From assembly GCA_023935145.1 (NCBI GenBank), contig CM043701.1, forward strand, positions 72,106,817 through 72,170,816: a stretch of 64,000 nucleotides of DNA, written 5' to 3'. This document shows, piece after piece, positions 54,646-64,000 of the stretch (position 1 is the first letter of the stretch; each line of letters starts with the position of its first letter). The DNA is from Bretschneidera sinensis (taxonomy: Eukaryota; Streptophyta; Magnoliopsida; Brassicales; Akaniaceae). The position numbers were made by a program, and so were the translations under genes. A model generated the notes under the pieces. That model ran no database searches. It was not told the origin of the DNA and worked only from the letters and a program-made list of their open reading frames with translations.

Positions 54646-55894
54646 TGTTGTGAGTTTTAAATTACTCGCAAGCGCACGAGTCGTTTGCAATATAGTGTTG
54701 TGCAAGTGCGAGGTCGAATCCACAGGGAATTGCGTTGTGAAAGTATACTTTTAATCTAAACTAACTCTATCTTAACCTAGTTCCAAATTTCAGAATGATA
54801 TTGCAAAATAAATTAAAACTAAACTAAGTTGATTTTAAAACTAATAATAAAAAGCACTAAGGTTTCCGAATCCACCCCACCAAAGTTTAAGCATATATAT
54901 TCTAAAAATATAGCCTATCAAAACATTCCATGAATCCAACTATAAGACAAAAAACAAAGAATATCCCAACTAAACCAAAAGCATCCAATGTATCTGCTCT
55001 TAACAAATCACAAAGGAAATCCAATTTAATCGAAAAGCATTCAATGTATCCATCAGATGAAACACAAAGAATATCCAATAGACAATTTAAACTCAATCAA
55101 TTATAAGATTAACTTAAATAATTGATAGAACATTTTATACTAAAAAGTGTCAGATTTGTACACGCAAATCTGAACTACTACACCAAATAATGGTGGGGCT
55201 TCATCTTCAACCTTAGCTGAAGAGTCTAGCCACTCATAACTATAAAACTATAATAAAAAGTGCTAAATATTTAAACTAAAACAACTAAATATAAAGAAAT
55301 AAATAAAAAACTTTACATGGAAGAAATTCCACTCGCTGACGGGCGGTGCTTCCCCTCGTGGTAGCAATGCCTTCGGGATCCACCAGAATGCTGGCGGACG
55401 TCCACCGGTAAACACCAAAGTGGCTCAGGAATTGTACCCTGAATTATGAAGTCAGGTGGTGTTTATATAGGGGGAGACCCGGAGCAATATGGGTTGCAGA
55501 TTCAATGTGGGATACTGCCCGTGTGCACTCGATCGCAGTGTGGTGCGATCGATCGCAAGTACGATCGATCGCATGTCTTATGCGCACGATCTCATATGCG
55601 CTTGATCGCATGTCCTCTACGATCGATCGCAGATGCACTGAACTTCAAATATTTCGATGTGGGATGTTGACCATGCGCTCGTTCGTAGGCAAGTGCGTTC
55701 GATCGCATATCTCGTGCGATCGATCACAATGTCTCCAGAAGCTTCACATCTCCTGAAATGCTTAATTTTCTCCACAATCTTGTAAAAATACACAAAACAA
55801 AAAAAAAGACATAAAATAAAGTGAAATACTACTAACTAAGAGCATAATAAATATAAGTTAAGGGTCTAAAATATGCAATATTTAAGACTCATCA
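54646..55894 (-). repeat. B2 5' LTR
   Basis: 1249 bases, very similar to 48586-49849. The tRNA-Asp-like block is at 54680-54697, the TATA box at 55461-55471 (complement) and CGATCG units at 55524-55735. It lacks one CTCGAGCG unit present in the partner LTR. Confidence 0.93.
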
Positions 55895-56862
55895 GATGGC
55901 ACATGTGATAAGTGCACCTGAAATCCAAGATCCATTTCTCGCTGCCTTGCCTCCTGCTCACATTTGAGCACTCAACAAGAACATCATCTTGTTGTTCTCC
56001 TTTGGCAACTGAAGCCTCTCCATTGTTGGTATGGCTTCTCCCTCTCTCATCCCACAAGCTCTTCTTGCAATCTTTCTTGAAATGACCCTCCTTATTGTAG
56101 TAGAAGCACCTCTTTCCTCCAAATCTTGGTTTGGAATGTGCTCTCCCATGGCTCTGCCCTCTACCCATTGATTTCTTCCAGTAGTTTCCATGGTTGCTAT
56201 TGCCATTCCACGTTGCTAGCCTCCCTCTAATGATCAGCCCTTCTCCATTTGATGCTTTCCTCATCTTGGCTTTGAAATCATGAGCCCTTATAGCATTGAT
56301 CACAATTTCCTTGGTTAGTGTATCGCTTCCATATTCAATAGCATTAATCAAACTCTCAAAATAATCAGGAAGAGAATTAAAAACATAACAGCCAATTGTT
56401 CATCCGAGAAATTTATACTACAACTAGCCAAATCTTGAACTAGTTTATTAAATACATCAAGATTATCTTGTAACTCTTTATTAGGATTTATTTTAAAAGC
56501 AAAGATTCTTTTAAGAAGATAAATCTTATTAGGGAGAGTTTTGATATGAAACAACTCATCTAGTTTCTTCCATATGACAGCAGGATCTTCCGAGTCTCCG
56601 CACTCCCTTGTGACACTATCCGATATGTGTAGGAAGATGATGCTATACGCCATCTTCTTCATCTCAATCTGCTAGACCTCCGTGATACTTGCTGGAAAAA
56701 CGTCATCTTCTCCAAGAGCCAAGTCCACCTTCGGTTGCATAAGAATAGCCTTGATCTTCTGCTTCCACAGGGAAAAATCTCATTTTCCATCAAACTTCTC
56801 AACGACGATATTTGCTCCCATCTTGCAGAGATGATCCCAGATTTGTGCAGCACCCATAATTG
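55895..56862 (-). pseudogene. Copia-2 gag and protease start
   Basis: Right to left: MGANIVVEKFDGK-type start (about 56860-56820), a UBN2-type capsid with SVTRECGDSEDPAVIWKKLDELF and NKIYLLKRIFAFKI, a CCHC-like knuckle with one worn position (CFYYNKEGHFKKDC; Tyr for the second Cys, about 56075-56115), and protease remains (ILDFRCTYHMC) up to the B2 insertion. At least three frame breaks. Confidence 0.82.
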
Positions 56863-57052
56863 CTTTTCAACTTCTTCTAAACCTCAAGAACACGATCGAA
56901 GATTGATCTCAACACCATTCTTGAATCACCCTCAAGAACACGATCTGATCTTGATCTTTACTCCGTTCTTGAATCACCCAAGAAGTTTTTTCTTTAATTC
57001 TTGGAGTCTTGCTCTGATACTTCTATGTTTGCTCCGATAGCCAGTTGTGCGA

Positions 57053-57939
57053 GCTTTGATACCACTGTTGGGAAACTACACTCAAGATGCCCAGGAGGTG
57101 ATCTTCCAAACACCCAAGTCTAGAGTGACTTGTATAAAGAAACGAGACAACAACCAATCAAAGCAAGAAAAAAAAGAACACAAGAAATTTGTTATCAAGG
57201 TTCAGCAATATGCCTACGTCCCCGTGAGCTCCTCCGAGCTCTCTACACTATCTTATCAATGGAGTTCTTTACCATCAGTAACACCCTTCGAAGAACACAC
57301 AGGTTCTTGAAGAACAAAAGAAGAAGAAGAAGAAGAAAGTGATAAGAACTAATCCTGGAATTTTCCCAAGAAAATTCCCCTTACAAGCCCTTGAATCCCC
57401 TTTCTATTCTACTTATTCTTTCTAAACAACCAGCCTTTACAATGAGTCTCTCTTGTTTTGTGTCTTTGCACTCTTACAATTGATCTCACTTTCAATCACA
57501 AGTTTTTCAAAAGTTATTTCTCATTGAAGCTAGGTGACCCTTTATATAGTGCACCAACTTCTTGACCACTCTTGAGAGTCAATCTCCACCCTTAGATCTT
57601 GAGGACCAATCAACCTTAACCCTTCATTAATCCTAAGTGATCCTATGAATTTTGGACATGCCCTACGCACCTTTCAAAAGGCTGAACAAAAGTGCATCAA
57701 TGTACCTTCAAGTCGCAGCCTAGAACAGGGCAAGCCGCGGCCTGAAGTAGGGCTGAAAAACTCACCCTTCTTCACTTTTCTGGGCGCCGCGGCCTGGGGG
57801 AGTCTGAGCCGTGGCATACACCTGGCCAGAAGCTCCTTCATGCTGGGCGCCGCACCTTGGAATGAGCTGGGCCGCGGCGCACACTAGTGTGCACTTGATG
57901 CTGATTTTTCTTTTTTTAAACCTTAGACAAATACCAACA
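57053..57939 (-). repeat. Copia-2 primer-binding site and 5' LTR
   Basis: Primer site TGGTATCAAAGC on the minus strand (about 57053-57064), the same variant as copia-3, then an 874-base LTR (57066-57939). TATA box complement at about 57538-57548; GC-rich U3 block at 57715-57890. Confidence 0.9.
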
Positions 57940-57944
57940 GCTAA

Positions 57945-58510
57945 ATAACCCCCAAGTAATGGAGAAAGCAAACAAGGAGATTAAAGAGCAGAATAGTGGA
58001 CGAATCAGACATTCCTATCCTTCCGTAACTCCAAGTTGTAGTAAAGGAAACACATTGGTTTGGAATAAATGAATCCATAAATTTTTATGAAATTTATTTC
58101 ATTTGTAAATTATATTAATTTTTACAAGCTTACCCAATTTCATACTGACTTACTAACAAATGAATTCCAAAATTTATTATATTTTCAAACATAATAAACT
58201 ATTTACAAATGAATTCCCAATTTTTCCCAAACAGCTCTTTGTTAACTTTTGGGTCTTGGCAGAGACCTCAACTTACTGGCGAAACCCACTTGAGTTTAGA
58301 CCCGAGAGTTTTTTTCAGAAAGAGTGGAATTTAAGAACAAGCTCTTGGATGTCAGAGGACAACATTTTAGTCTGTTTCCATTTGGGAGTGGAAGAAAAAG
58401 CTGCCTGGAGCTTCATCAGAACTACAGGTTCTTCCAACAGTGATTGTCAAACTGAAGTAGAAAAGATATATCTACTGCAAACTACAAGGAGTACGTGTCA
58501 AAATCTGATG
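57945..58510 (+). pseudogene. psi3: decayed P450, right part
   Basis: Continues 45507. It reads NPQVMEKANKEI, then a worn ESDIPIL region, the same AT-rich insert as psi2 (about 58052-58225), and an open stretch with FVNFWVLAE, TYWRNPLEFRPESFF. The haem-binding segment (58378-58420) has lost a base after the FGSG codons so the Cys is out of frame. It is the sister copy of psi2. Confidence 0.83.
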
Positions 58511-59480
58511 TAAAATAATGTTTTCAATAATTGAAGGGTGGTTATTAGATCTGAATTTTGGTCTGCAATAAAATGTGCTCACTTATCTCAACAATTAGAA
58601 AACGGAGTCGTGGAGTTTGATTTATGTGTTAGTAAGAAATAAGTAATTTAAACTGACTAAAGTTGAGGAAATTTATAGTATCTTTTTCAAAATCAATTTC
58701 ATTGAAGGAAAAAAAAAAAGGAACTAAATAAACAAGAACCTATCATTAGTCTAGCATGTAAATGAGTTAAGAGTTCCAAGTACCAAGGTGTCGTGCAAGG
58801 TAATATGAGTTGGAGCTGCTAATGTATGTTTATAGGAAGAAAGACTGGGGGACAGAAAAAAGAAGTTGAAGGCAGAGGAAGCATAGGCAAAACACTAATC
58901 CATTATAGAGAAGTCAACCCCTGTTGTCTTATTTCTATTTCCAAAGAATAATTTCAGTTCACCAATGAAATAACCGCTCGGTTATTTTAACAGAACAAGT
59001 CTTCATAACAGAAGGAGAAAAACATGCAAATATGTATAAATGAAACAGGCTAGGTAGCAAGAAAAAACTTCCTGTGAAGGAAGGATCATGCAAATAATGT
59101 GGGAGATTCCCTTATTATTTGCTTGAGATCTTGTTTGGCATGGCTGGTCAACGGACTAGGGGTTCAGACCATCTTTGAATATTTTATCAATATGGCCTGG
59201 CATGTATCAAGGTAATTGATTAGGGTTATGTGTTGACTCGGCCGGCCATATGCAGCAAGGACAAAATCCTTGTATTTAAGAATTGAAACAAGATGGATGA
59301 CTGCTGGAATCAAAACAAGCATAAAATTGAAGACAACCATTAGCACGCAAATTAGTTAGGACAAAGTATTAAAATCCATTAATTTATCACATACATTTAA
59401 AAGATCCTGAAAGGCTCTTCATAATCCCATAGTCCAAAACAGATGGCATTAACCCAGTCTTAAATGTCCTAATCATCTGT
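58511..59480. repeat. Duplicated intergenic DNA before gene B
   Basis: Copy of 40641-41700 with small differences. No gene. Similarity ends near 59480, and the remaining 330 bases to the gene B TATA box are unique within the window. Confidence 0.82.
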
Positions 59481-59817
59481 TAGGAAGACAGAAAGATAAT
59501 TACCAAAATAATAAACTATTATGAATAAAACTTTCAGCAACTTATGTAAAGTCGACAGACTTTCTGCCAAATATGTGTGACATATAATATGTTTCAGGCC
59601 TGAAAACTAGGCCATTATTTTGGCAATATTAACAAGTAGCTTTCCCAGAAGCAATACAATATTTGGAACGAAACTTCCAATGCTACAAGTTCAAAAATAA
59701 TAACAATATCTTAACTTATCAGTTTAAATTTTCATATCAAATCTTCTGCACATCATCTTAGCTTTATAACATCCCTAACCCACATGATATTTTTAACTAG
59801 AGAAACATTGAGTCTCC

Positions 59818-59828
59818 TTTATATAAAC
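59818..59828 (+). promoter_or_regulatory. Gene B TATA box
   Basis: TTTATATAAAC lies 52 bases before the gene B start codon, a normal spacing for a plant TATA box plus short leader. The distance to the ATG is the main support. Confidence 0.65.
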
Positions 59829-59879
59829 ACTCGTCTGAAATCAAATGCTTATTCTCAAATATTTTCCTAAAACTTTGAT

Positions 59880-62195
59880 ATGGCTGATTTCCAAGGTTAC
59901 ATAATGCTTTTCATCATCTGGCTAGTCTCCATGATTTTAGTCCGAGCAATCTTCACCAAGATGAGGAAAGAATCTCATCTACCACCAACCCCACTGGCCT
60001 TACCAATCATTGGACACCTTCACCTCATTGCCCCAATACCTCACCAAGCTCTTCACAAGCTCTCGACCCGCTATGGCCCCTTAATTCATATCCTCCTTGG
60101 CTCTGTCCCTTGTTTTGTTGCTTCATCTCCAGAAGTAGCTAAAGAGTTCCTTAAAACTCATGAAACTTCTTTCTCTGACCGTCCACATACGGTTGCTACT
60201 GACTACATTACTTATGGCTCTGCCGATTTCTCTTTTGCTAATTATGGACCTTACTGGAAGTTCATGAAGAAACTTTGCATGTCAGAACTTCTTGGTGGCC
60301 GAACACTAGATCAGTTCCTTCCAATCAGGCATGAAGAGGTAAGGCGGTTTTTACAGATGATGCTAAACAAGGCAAAAGCAAGTGAGGCAGTTGACGTTGG
60401 AGGGGAGCTTATACGACTAACAAATAATGTAATATCAAGAATGACTATGAGCCAAACATGTTCCAATGATGACAATGAAGCTGAAGAGGTGAGAAAGTTA
60501 GTGCATGCAATAGCCGAGCTCACTGGGAAGTTTAACTTGTCAGATTATATTTGGTTTTGCAAAAACTTAGATTTGCAGGGATTTGGGAAAAAGCTCAAGG
60601 AAGTTCGTGGCAAGTTTGACATGATGATGGAGAGAATTATAAAGGAGCATGAAGAGGCAAGGAAGAAAGAGAAAGAAATGGGTGGAAGTGATAGCAAAGT
60701 GAAAGACCTGCTTGATATTTTACTCGATATATCAGAAGATGAGAGCTCAGAAATGAGATTGACTAGAGAAAACATCAAGGCCTTCATCCTGGTAACGAGT
60801 CCTTGAATAAATATACACAATCCCTTCCATTCCATTCTCTCCATTCCCCTCAGTCCGAACATAAGATTAGAGTATCTAATATATTTCCTTGATTTACTAA
60901 CAGCTGAAGTCTTACATTGAAGCAATCTACTTTAAATTCTAGCACTTAATATCAAATCAATTAAATACAGACATGAAGGGTTGTTTTTTTGGCCTTATAT
61001 TATGCATTGTGCTTTCGGTACTGGTTTTTCTGTTTTTTGGGAATTTCAAACTGATCTTTTAAAGCTGTAAACTCCAACTGCATAAATTTCAATTTTTATC
61101 AGGATTTTACTTGAAGCTTTTTCCTCTTCAGTTGCTGACCTTTTCAGAAGAAAAAGAAGCTAATAAATCAACAAAGAATGTGACTCCTGTATATCATATT
61201 TGAACAAGACCATCATTCCTATAGCATGCAAGATTTTGTATGACTTAAAATCTTGCCAATCAATATGTAATCTAAGCAATTCTTCCTACTGTTTACAGAA
61301 TTATATAGATAAATATATGAGTAAATAAAAAATCTTTAGAAAGAAAAGTTATTTTTCCTACTGTTTCCATATATAAAAGAAACGGATACCACTAAAACAT
61401 TCCTTTTGAAAGCTTAATGACCATCACCGCAAAATGGGTTACTTGTTTCATTACAAAATAATATCAAGTAATTATGACAATAATTGTGACAATGATGATA
61501 ATATAACAAACATAATACAAAATGAAAAAGAACTAAAATGTGATTTCTGCATTCATCAGGATATATTTGCTGCTGGGACAGACACATCTGCCATTACTAC
61601 AGAATGGGCACTGGCAGAGTTAATCAATCACCCAAATATAATGGAGAAAGCAAGAGAAGAGATCGACTCTGTAGTAGGAAAGAGCAGACTAGTAGAAGAA
61701 TCAGATATTGCCAACCTCCCCTACCTGCAAGCTATAGTTAAGGAAACACTAAGGCTTCACCCGACAGGCCCATTAATTGTGAGAGAATCAAATGAAAACT
61801 GCTCCATATATGGTTATCAGATTCCTGCAAGGACCCGACTCTTTGTTAACGTATGGGCAATTGGTAGAGATCCAAACCACTGGGAGAACCCACTTGAATT
61901 CTGTCCAGAAAGATTCATTAGTGAACAAGAGAGTGGAAAGAGCAAGTTGGATGTGAGAGGACAGCATTTTCATCTGTTACCATTTGGAAGTGGAAGAAGA
62001 GGGTGCCCTGGAACCTCATTAGCACTACAAGTTGTTCAGACAAGCCTTGCTGCCTTGGTTCAGTGCTTTGAATGGAAGGTCAGTGGAGGGAATGGTACTG
62101 TTGACATGGAAGAGGGACCTGGACTAACCCTTCCACGGGCTCATCCCATAATTTGTATTCCTGTAGCTAGACTTAATCCATTTCCATCATTCTGA
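59880..62195 (+). CDS. Cytochrome P450 gene B (CYP93A-like)
   Basis: Two exons, 59880-60791 and 61560-62195, with a GT-AG phase-0 intron of 768 bases at the same place as in gene A; 515 residues. Membrane anchor residues 7-25, hinge [15 protein letters not shown]-helix AGTDTS (308-313), ExxR E366-R369, haem loop [11 protein letters not shown] with Cys 443. The PERF region reads FCPERF, with Cys where FRPERF is usual. Gene B is closer than gene A to CYP93A proteins I recall (for example [16 protein letters not shown]). It is a tandem paralogue of gene A, probably with a related but not identical substrate. No break seen. Confidence 0.94.
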
Positions 62196-63840
62196 TTCAT
62201 CAAATAGAATAAAGGGCCGAGAACTAGGGGAAAATATGGTATTACAGACCAGTATTATTCAGTACCTCGATGTAGCGGGGAAACAACGTACTACTACAGA
62301 GGCTCTTGATGATAGTGAGATCTTTGTTTGTCAAGGATCTATATCATCTTACATACTACAAGAACCAGGTAACTGAAAATTGTATGATTAAACTTTTACA
62401 AGTCAATTCCCACAACTCTTAATTTGGTCCATAATCATCAGCTTCTGTTTTCAAATAGCATGCTGGCATACCAGGATCAAATGAACCATTTATCCAAGTT
62501 TTCTTATCACATATACAACTGAAGGATATAACCGGAATCAGTTAGGGAAGAGCACTAGGGTTAATGCTCACAATTCAAAATTATACAGCAGCAGTGAAAT
62601 ATGATTTCCCTTTTAAATATTTAATAAGAGATTAACAAATCCTACAGTTTAGCACATACCACTAGCACAGCAGTGTTCCATTTTCTTTCATCAAAATAGT
62701 ACTCCGCTCAAGCTTCTCACAACAGAGCATTTTCTAGATCACCAATGCTGAGCTTTCAGGTAAATGTTCTATAAGTAACCTGAAATATCACCAAAACAAA
62801 CAGAAGATTGAATGAATTCCACAATCCAGCGCTGATTTTATGTGCTGAAATGGCATGCACACAATCGAACAATCAATATTCTTATTTAACATTATGTGCC
62901 AAGACAAAGAAGAACTTCAACAATTGTAAGATGCAGAAAAGGTGCAAGTTTAATGCATCAAATGAAGAACATGAATGTAATCCACGAACTGAAAACCTAT
63001 GACACAATAGCCTATTGCATTTACCAACTTTTACAGGGTTGGCTGAGTTATCACAGTAAAGAATAAAGTCCACTATATATAGATAGAGAGATAATATGGG
63101 AAAGCTTATAGCTGATGACTTGCAAATATTGTGCATGAAGCATTGAAATTTAAGGAATATCCAAAGTACTCATTGGTGAATTATCATGTTCAGCTTGACA
63201 GTATCAACTTAAAATCAGAAGGCAAATGTATTATGAAACACTAGGACATAATCCTTGCAGTGAAAACAAACTTTACTACATTATTCACGAGGCACGCTAA
63301 AGGAAAGACGCCCTTTGGCACTCAATAAATTGCAATGTCATGTGTCCCCTTGTGCATCCTTTCTTCTAAAATTAAGTTTTGCTCCTTCTGTTTTGTCCTC
63401 TCTTAACACTCTTCTTTTCAAACAAACAAAAACATCACCCTGCATCAGAGCTACAACTGGAAAACTATTTAGTTGAAAGAAATTAAGTATATTGGGGAAG
63501 TCAAGAGCTACCAACTGTCTTTGATTTCAAAATTCAATGTCAAAGGAAAAAAATAGTATATAGTTTTCTAATTTCTTCTTTGCAGCTTAAAGATAATTCA
63601 CTTTTCACTATATGATGTTAATAATATTTTAAGAATCTATTACATGCATTGGATCACTAATTTGATCAATTGAATATCACCCTACCTGATGTTTGCAACA
63701 TTTTCGATAACACCATATTGATCTCAACACACCAACACATGCAGAATCGTCCGCTAGGATTCTTCCTCTTCTTGCTCTCTATCTTGATGACAACTTTATA
63801 ATGTGAAAACTCACCAGGTTAAGAGAGGAGAGGGACTTAG
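62196..63840. other. Downstream region with no recognised gene
   Basis: Short open frames occur on both strands but none resembles a known protein. A possible 100-base terminal exon on the minus strand (62419-62518, after an AG) is noted as a finding. The rest is AT-rich and unique within the window. Confidence 0.4.

Positions 63841-63841
<1 letters not shown>

Positions 63842-63906
<65 letters not shown>
63842..63906. repeat. (TA)n microsatellite
   Basis: An uninterrupted TA repeat of about 32 units. The final 94 bases of the window show nothing I recognise. Confidence 0.95.
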
Positions 63907-63910
<4 letters not shown>

Positions 63911-64000
63911 AACTTAATGAGCCGTCCATCATAGCCCATCAGGCTTGTCAAGCCTATACCACTGCCCAACCACATCTAAGTTCATTAGGTGTATCTAACC

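Larger units (their letters stand above)
48586..55894 (-). mobile_element. Ty3/gypsy element B2, reduced pol
   Basis: The best-preserved family B element: both LTRs, PPT, primer site, gag, protease, linker, reverse transcriptase stub and spacer. It is flanked by GAGGG (48581-48585) and GATGG (55895-55899), one change apart. The uninterrupted copia sequence in copia-3 confirms the site. Compared with B1 it keeps capsid and protease, but pol stops at the same residue region. Confidence 0.93.
45508..57939 (-). mobile_element. Ty1/copia element copia-2, hosting B2
   Basis: Minus-strand element of the copia-3 family with perfect GCTAA duplications (45503-45507, 57940-57944). LTRs are 45508-46374 and 57066-57939, with the primer site at about 57053-57064. 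Gag lies on the right, integrase and reverse transcriptase/RNase H on the left, with B2 inserted in the protease/GAG-pre-integrase region. About 0.95 kb between integrase and reverse transcriptase is deleted. It sits about 420 bases downstream of gene A. Confidence 0.93.

Noticed and set aside
54680..54735. A tRNA gene in the LTR, because of A-box and B-box-like sequence
   Set aside because: There is no anticodon arm or complete cloverleaf; only 5' and T-arm-like parts are present. Reported instead as a primer-tRNA-like block.
61434..61559. An upstream start for gene B exon 2 as a separate protein
   Set aside because: These codons are intron sequence (Asn- and Asp-rich); P450 similarity starts only after the CAG acceptor at 61557-61559.
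62808..63136. Short frames on both strands downstream of gene B
   Set aside because: No domain, ordinary composition and overlapping on opposite strands; nothing supports a gene.

Overview
The window is nuclear DNA of a flowering plant, most likely a woody core eudicot. Three things show this: two intact, intron-split cytochrome P450 genes of the CYP93 (CYP93A-like) type, plant-type LTR retrotransposons filling roughly four fifths of the sequence, and plant primer-binding sites (tRNA-Asp type for the gypsy elements, initiator tRNA-Met type for the copia elements). I cannot name the species from the sequence alone.

Layout. Positions 1-25.3 kb are a nest of Ty3/gypsy elements. The oldest layer is a decayed plus-strand chromovirus-like element (1-66, 11151-13897, 19843-20100, 21422-21436). 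Two minus-strand elements of family A (A1, 67-11150; A2, 13898-19842) and a solo family A LTR (20101-21421) inserted into it. Family B element B1 (3137-8613) inserted into the gag of A1. A fragment of a third related family, C, follows (21437-24693). Most of these boundaries rest on 5-bp target site duplications that I could read directly: AGTGT for A1, GAATA for B1, GTAGG for A2 and GAAGT/AAAGT for the solo LTR.

Positions 25.3-62.2 kb hold a tandem P450 cluster split apart by transposons. In order it contains: a 3'-exon pseudogene (psi1, 25.3-26.0 kb); a decayed P450 (psi2) cut by copia-1 (26435-40395); intact gene A (42159-45088); a sister decayed P450 (psi3) cut by copia-2 (45508-57939, duplication GCTAA); and intact gene B (59880-62195). 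psi2 plus the intergenic DNA before gene A is a duplicate of psi3 plus the intergenic DNA before gene B, so the locus grew by tandem duplication before the transposons arrived. Copia-1 itself contains B3 (28429-31537, duplication GTGGT) and copia-3 (32936-39011). Copia-2 contains B2 (48586-55894, duplication GAGGG/GATGG). The last 1.8 kb holds no recognised gene and a long TA repeat.

Function. Only the two P450 genes look able to make full proteins (513 and 515 residues, one phase-0 intron each). They should be ER-anchored monooxygenases acting on phenolic (flavonoid-like) substrates; the exact substrate cannot be read from the sequence. Every transposon reading frame is broken or truncated. 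Families B and C look like non-autonomous elements that lost most of pol but kept LTRs, spacer and, where present, primer site.

The most interesting signals are in the non-coding parts of the gypsy elements. They are: (i) a block near the PBS-proximal end of every family A and B LTR that matches the 5' end and D arm of the same tRNA-Asp whose 3' end matches the primer-binding site; (ii) a stem-loop beside the polypurine tract that is kept in diverged families, with a second PPT-plus-hairpin copy further inside the element; (iii) CpG-rich repeats upstream of the LTR TATA boxes in several families, including the palindrome-containing CGATCG units; and (iv) a four-copy GTATACACCATG repeat in the family A LTRs that changes in concert in one copy.
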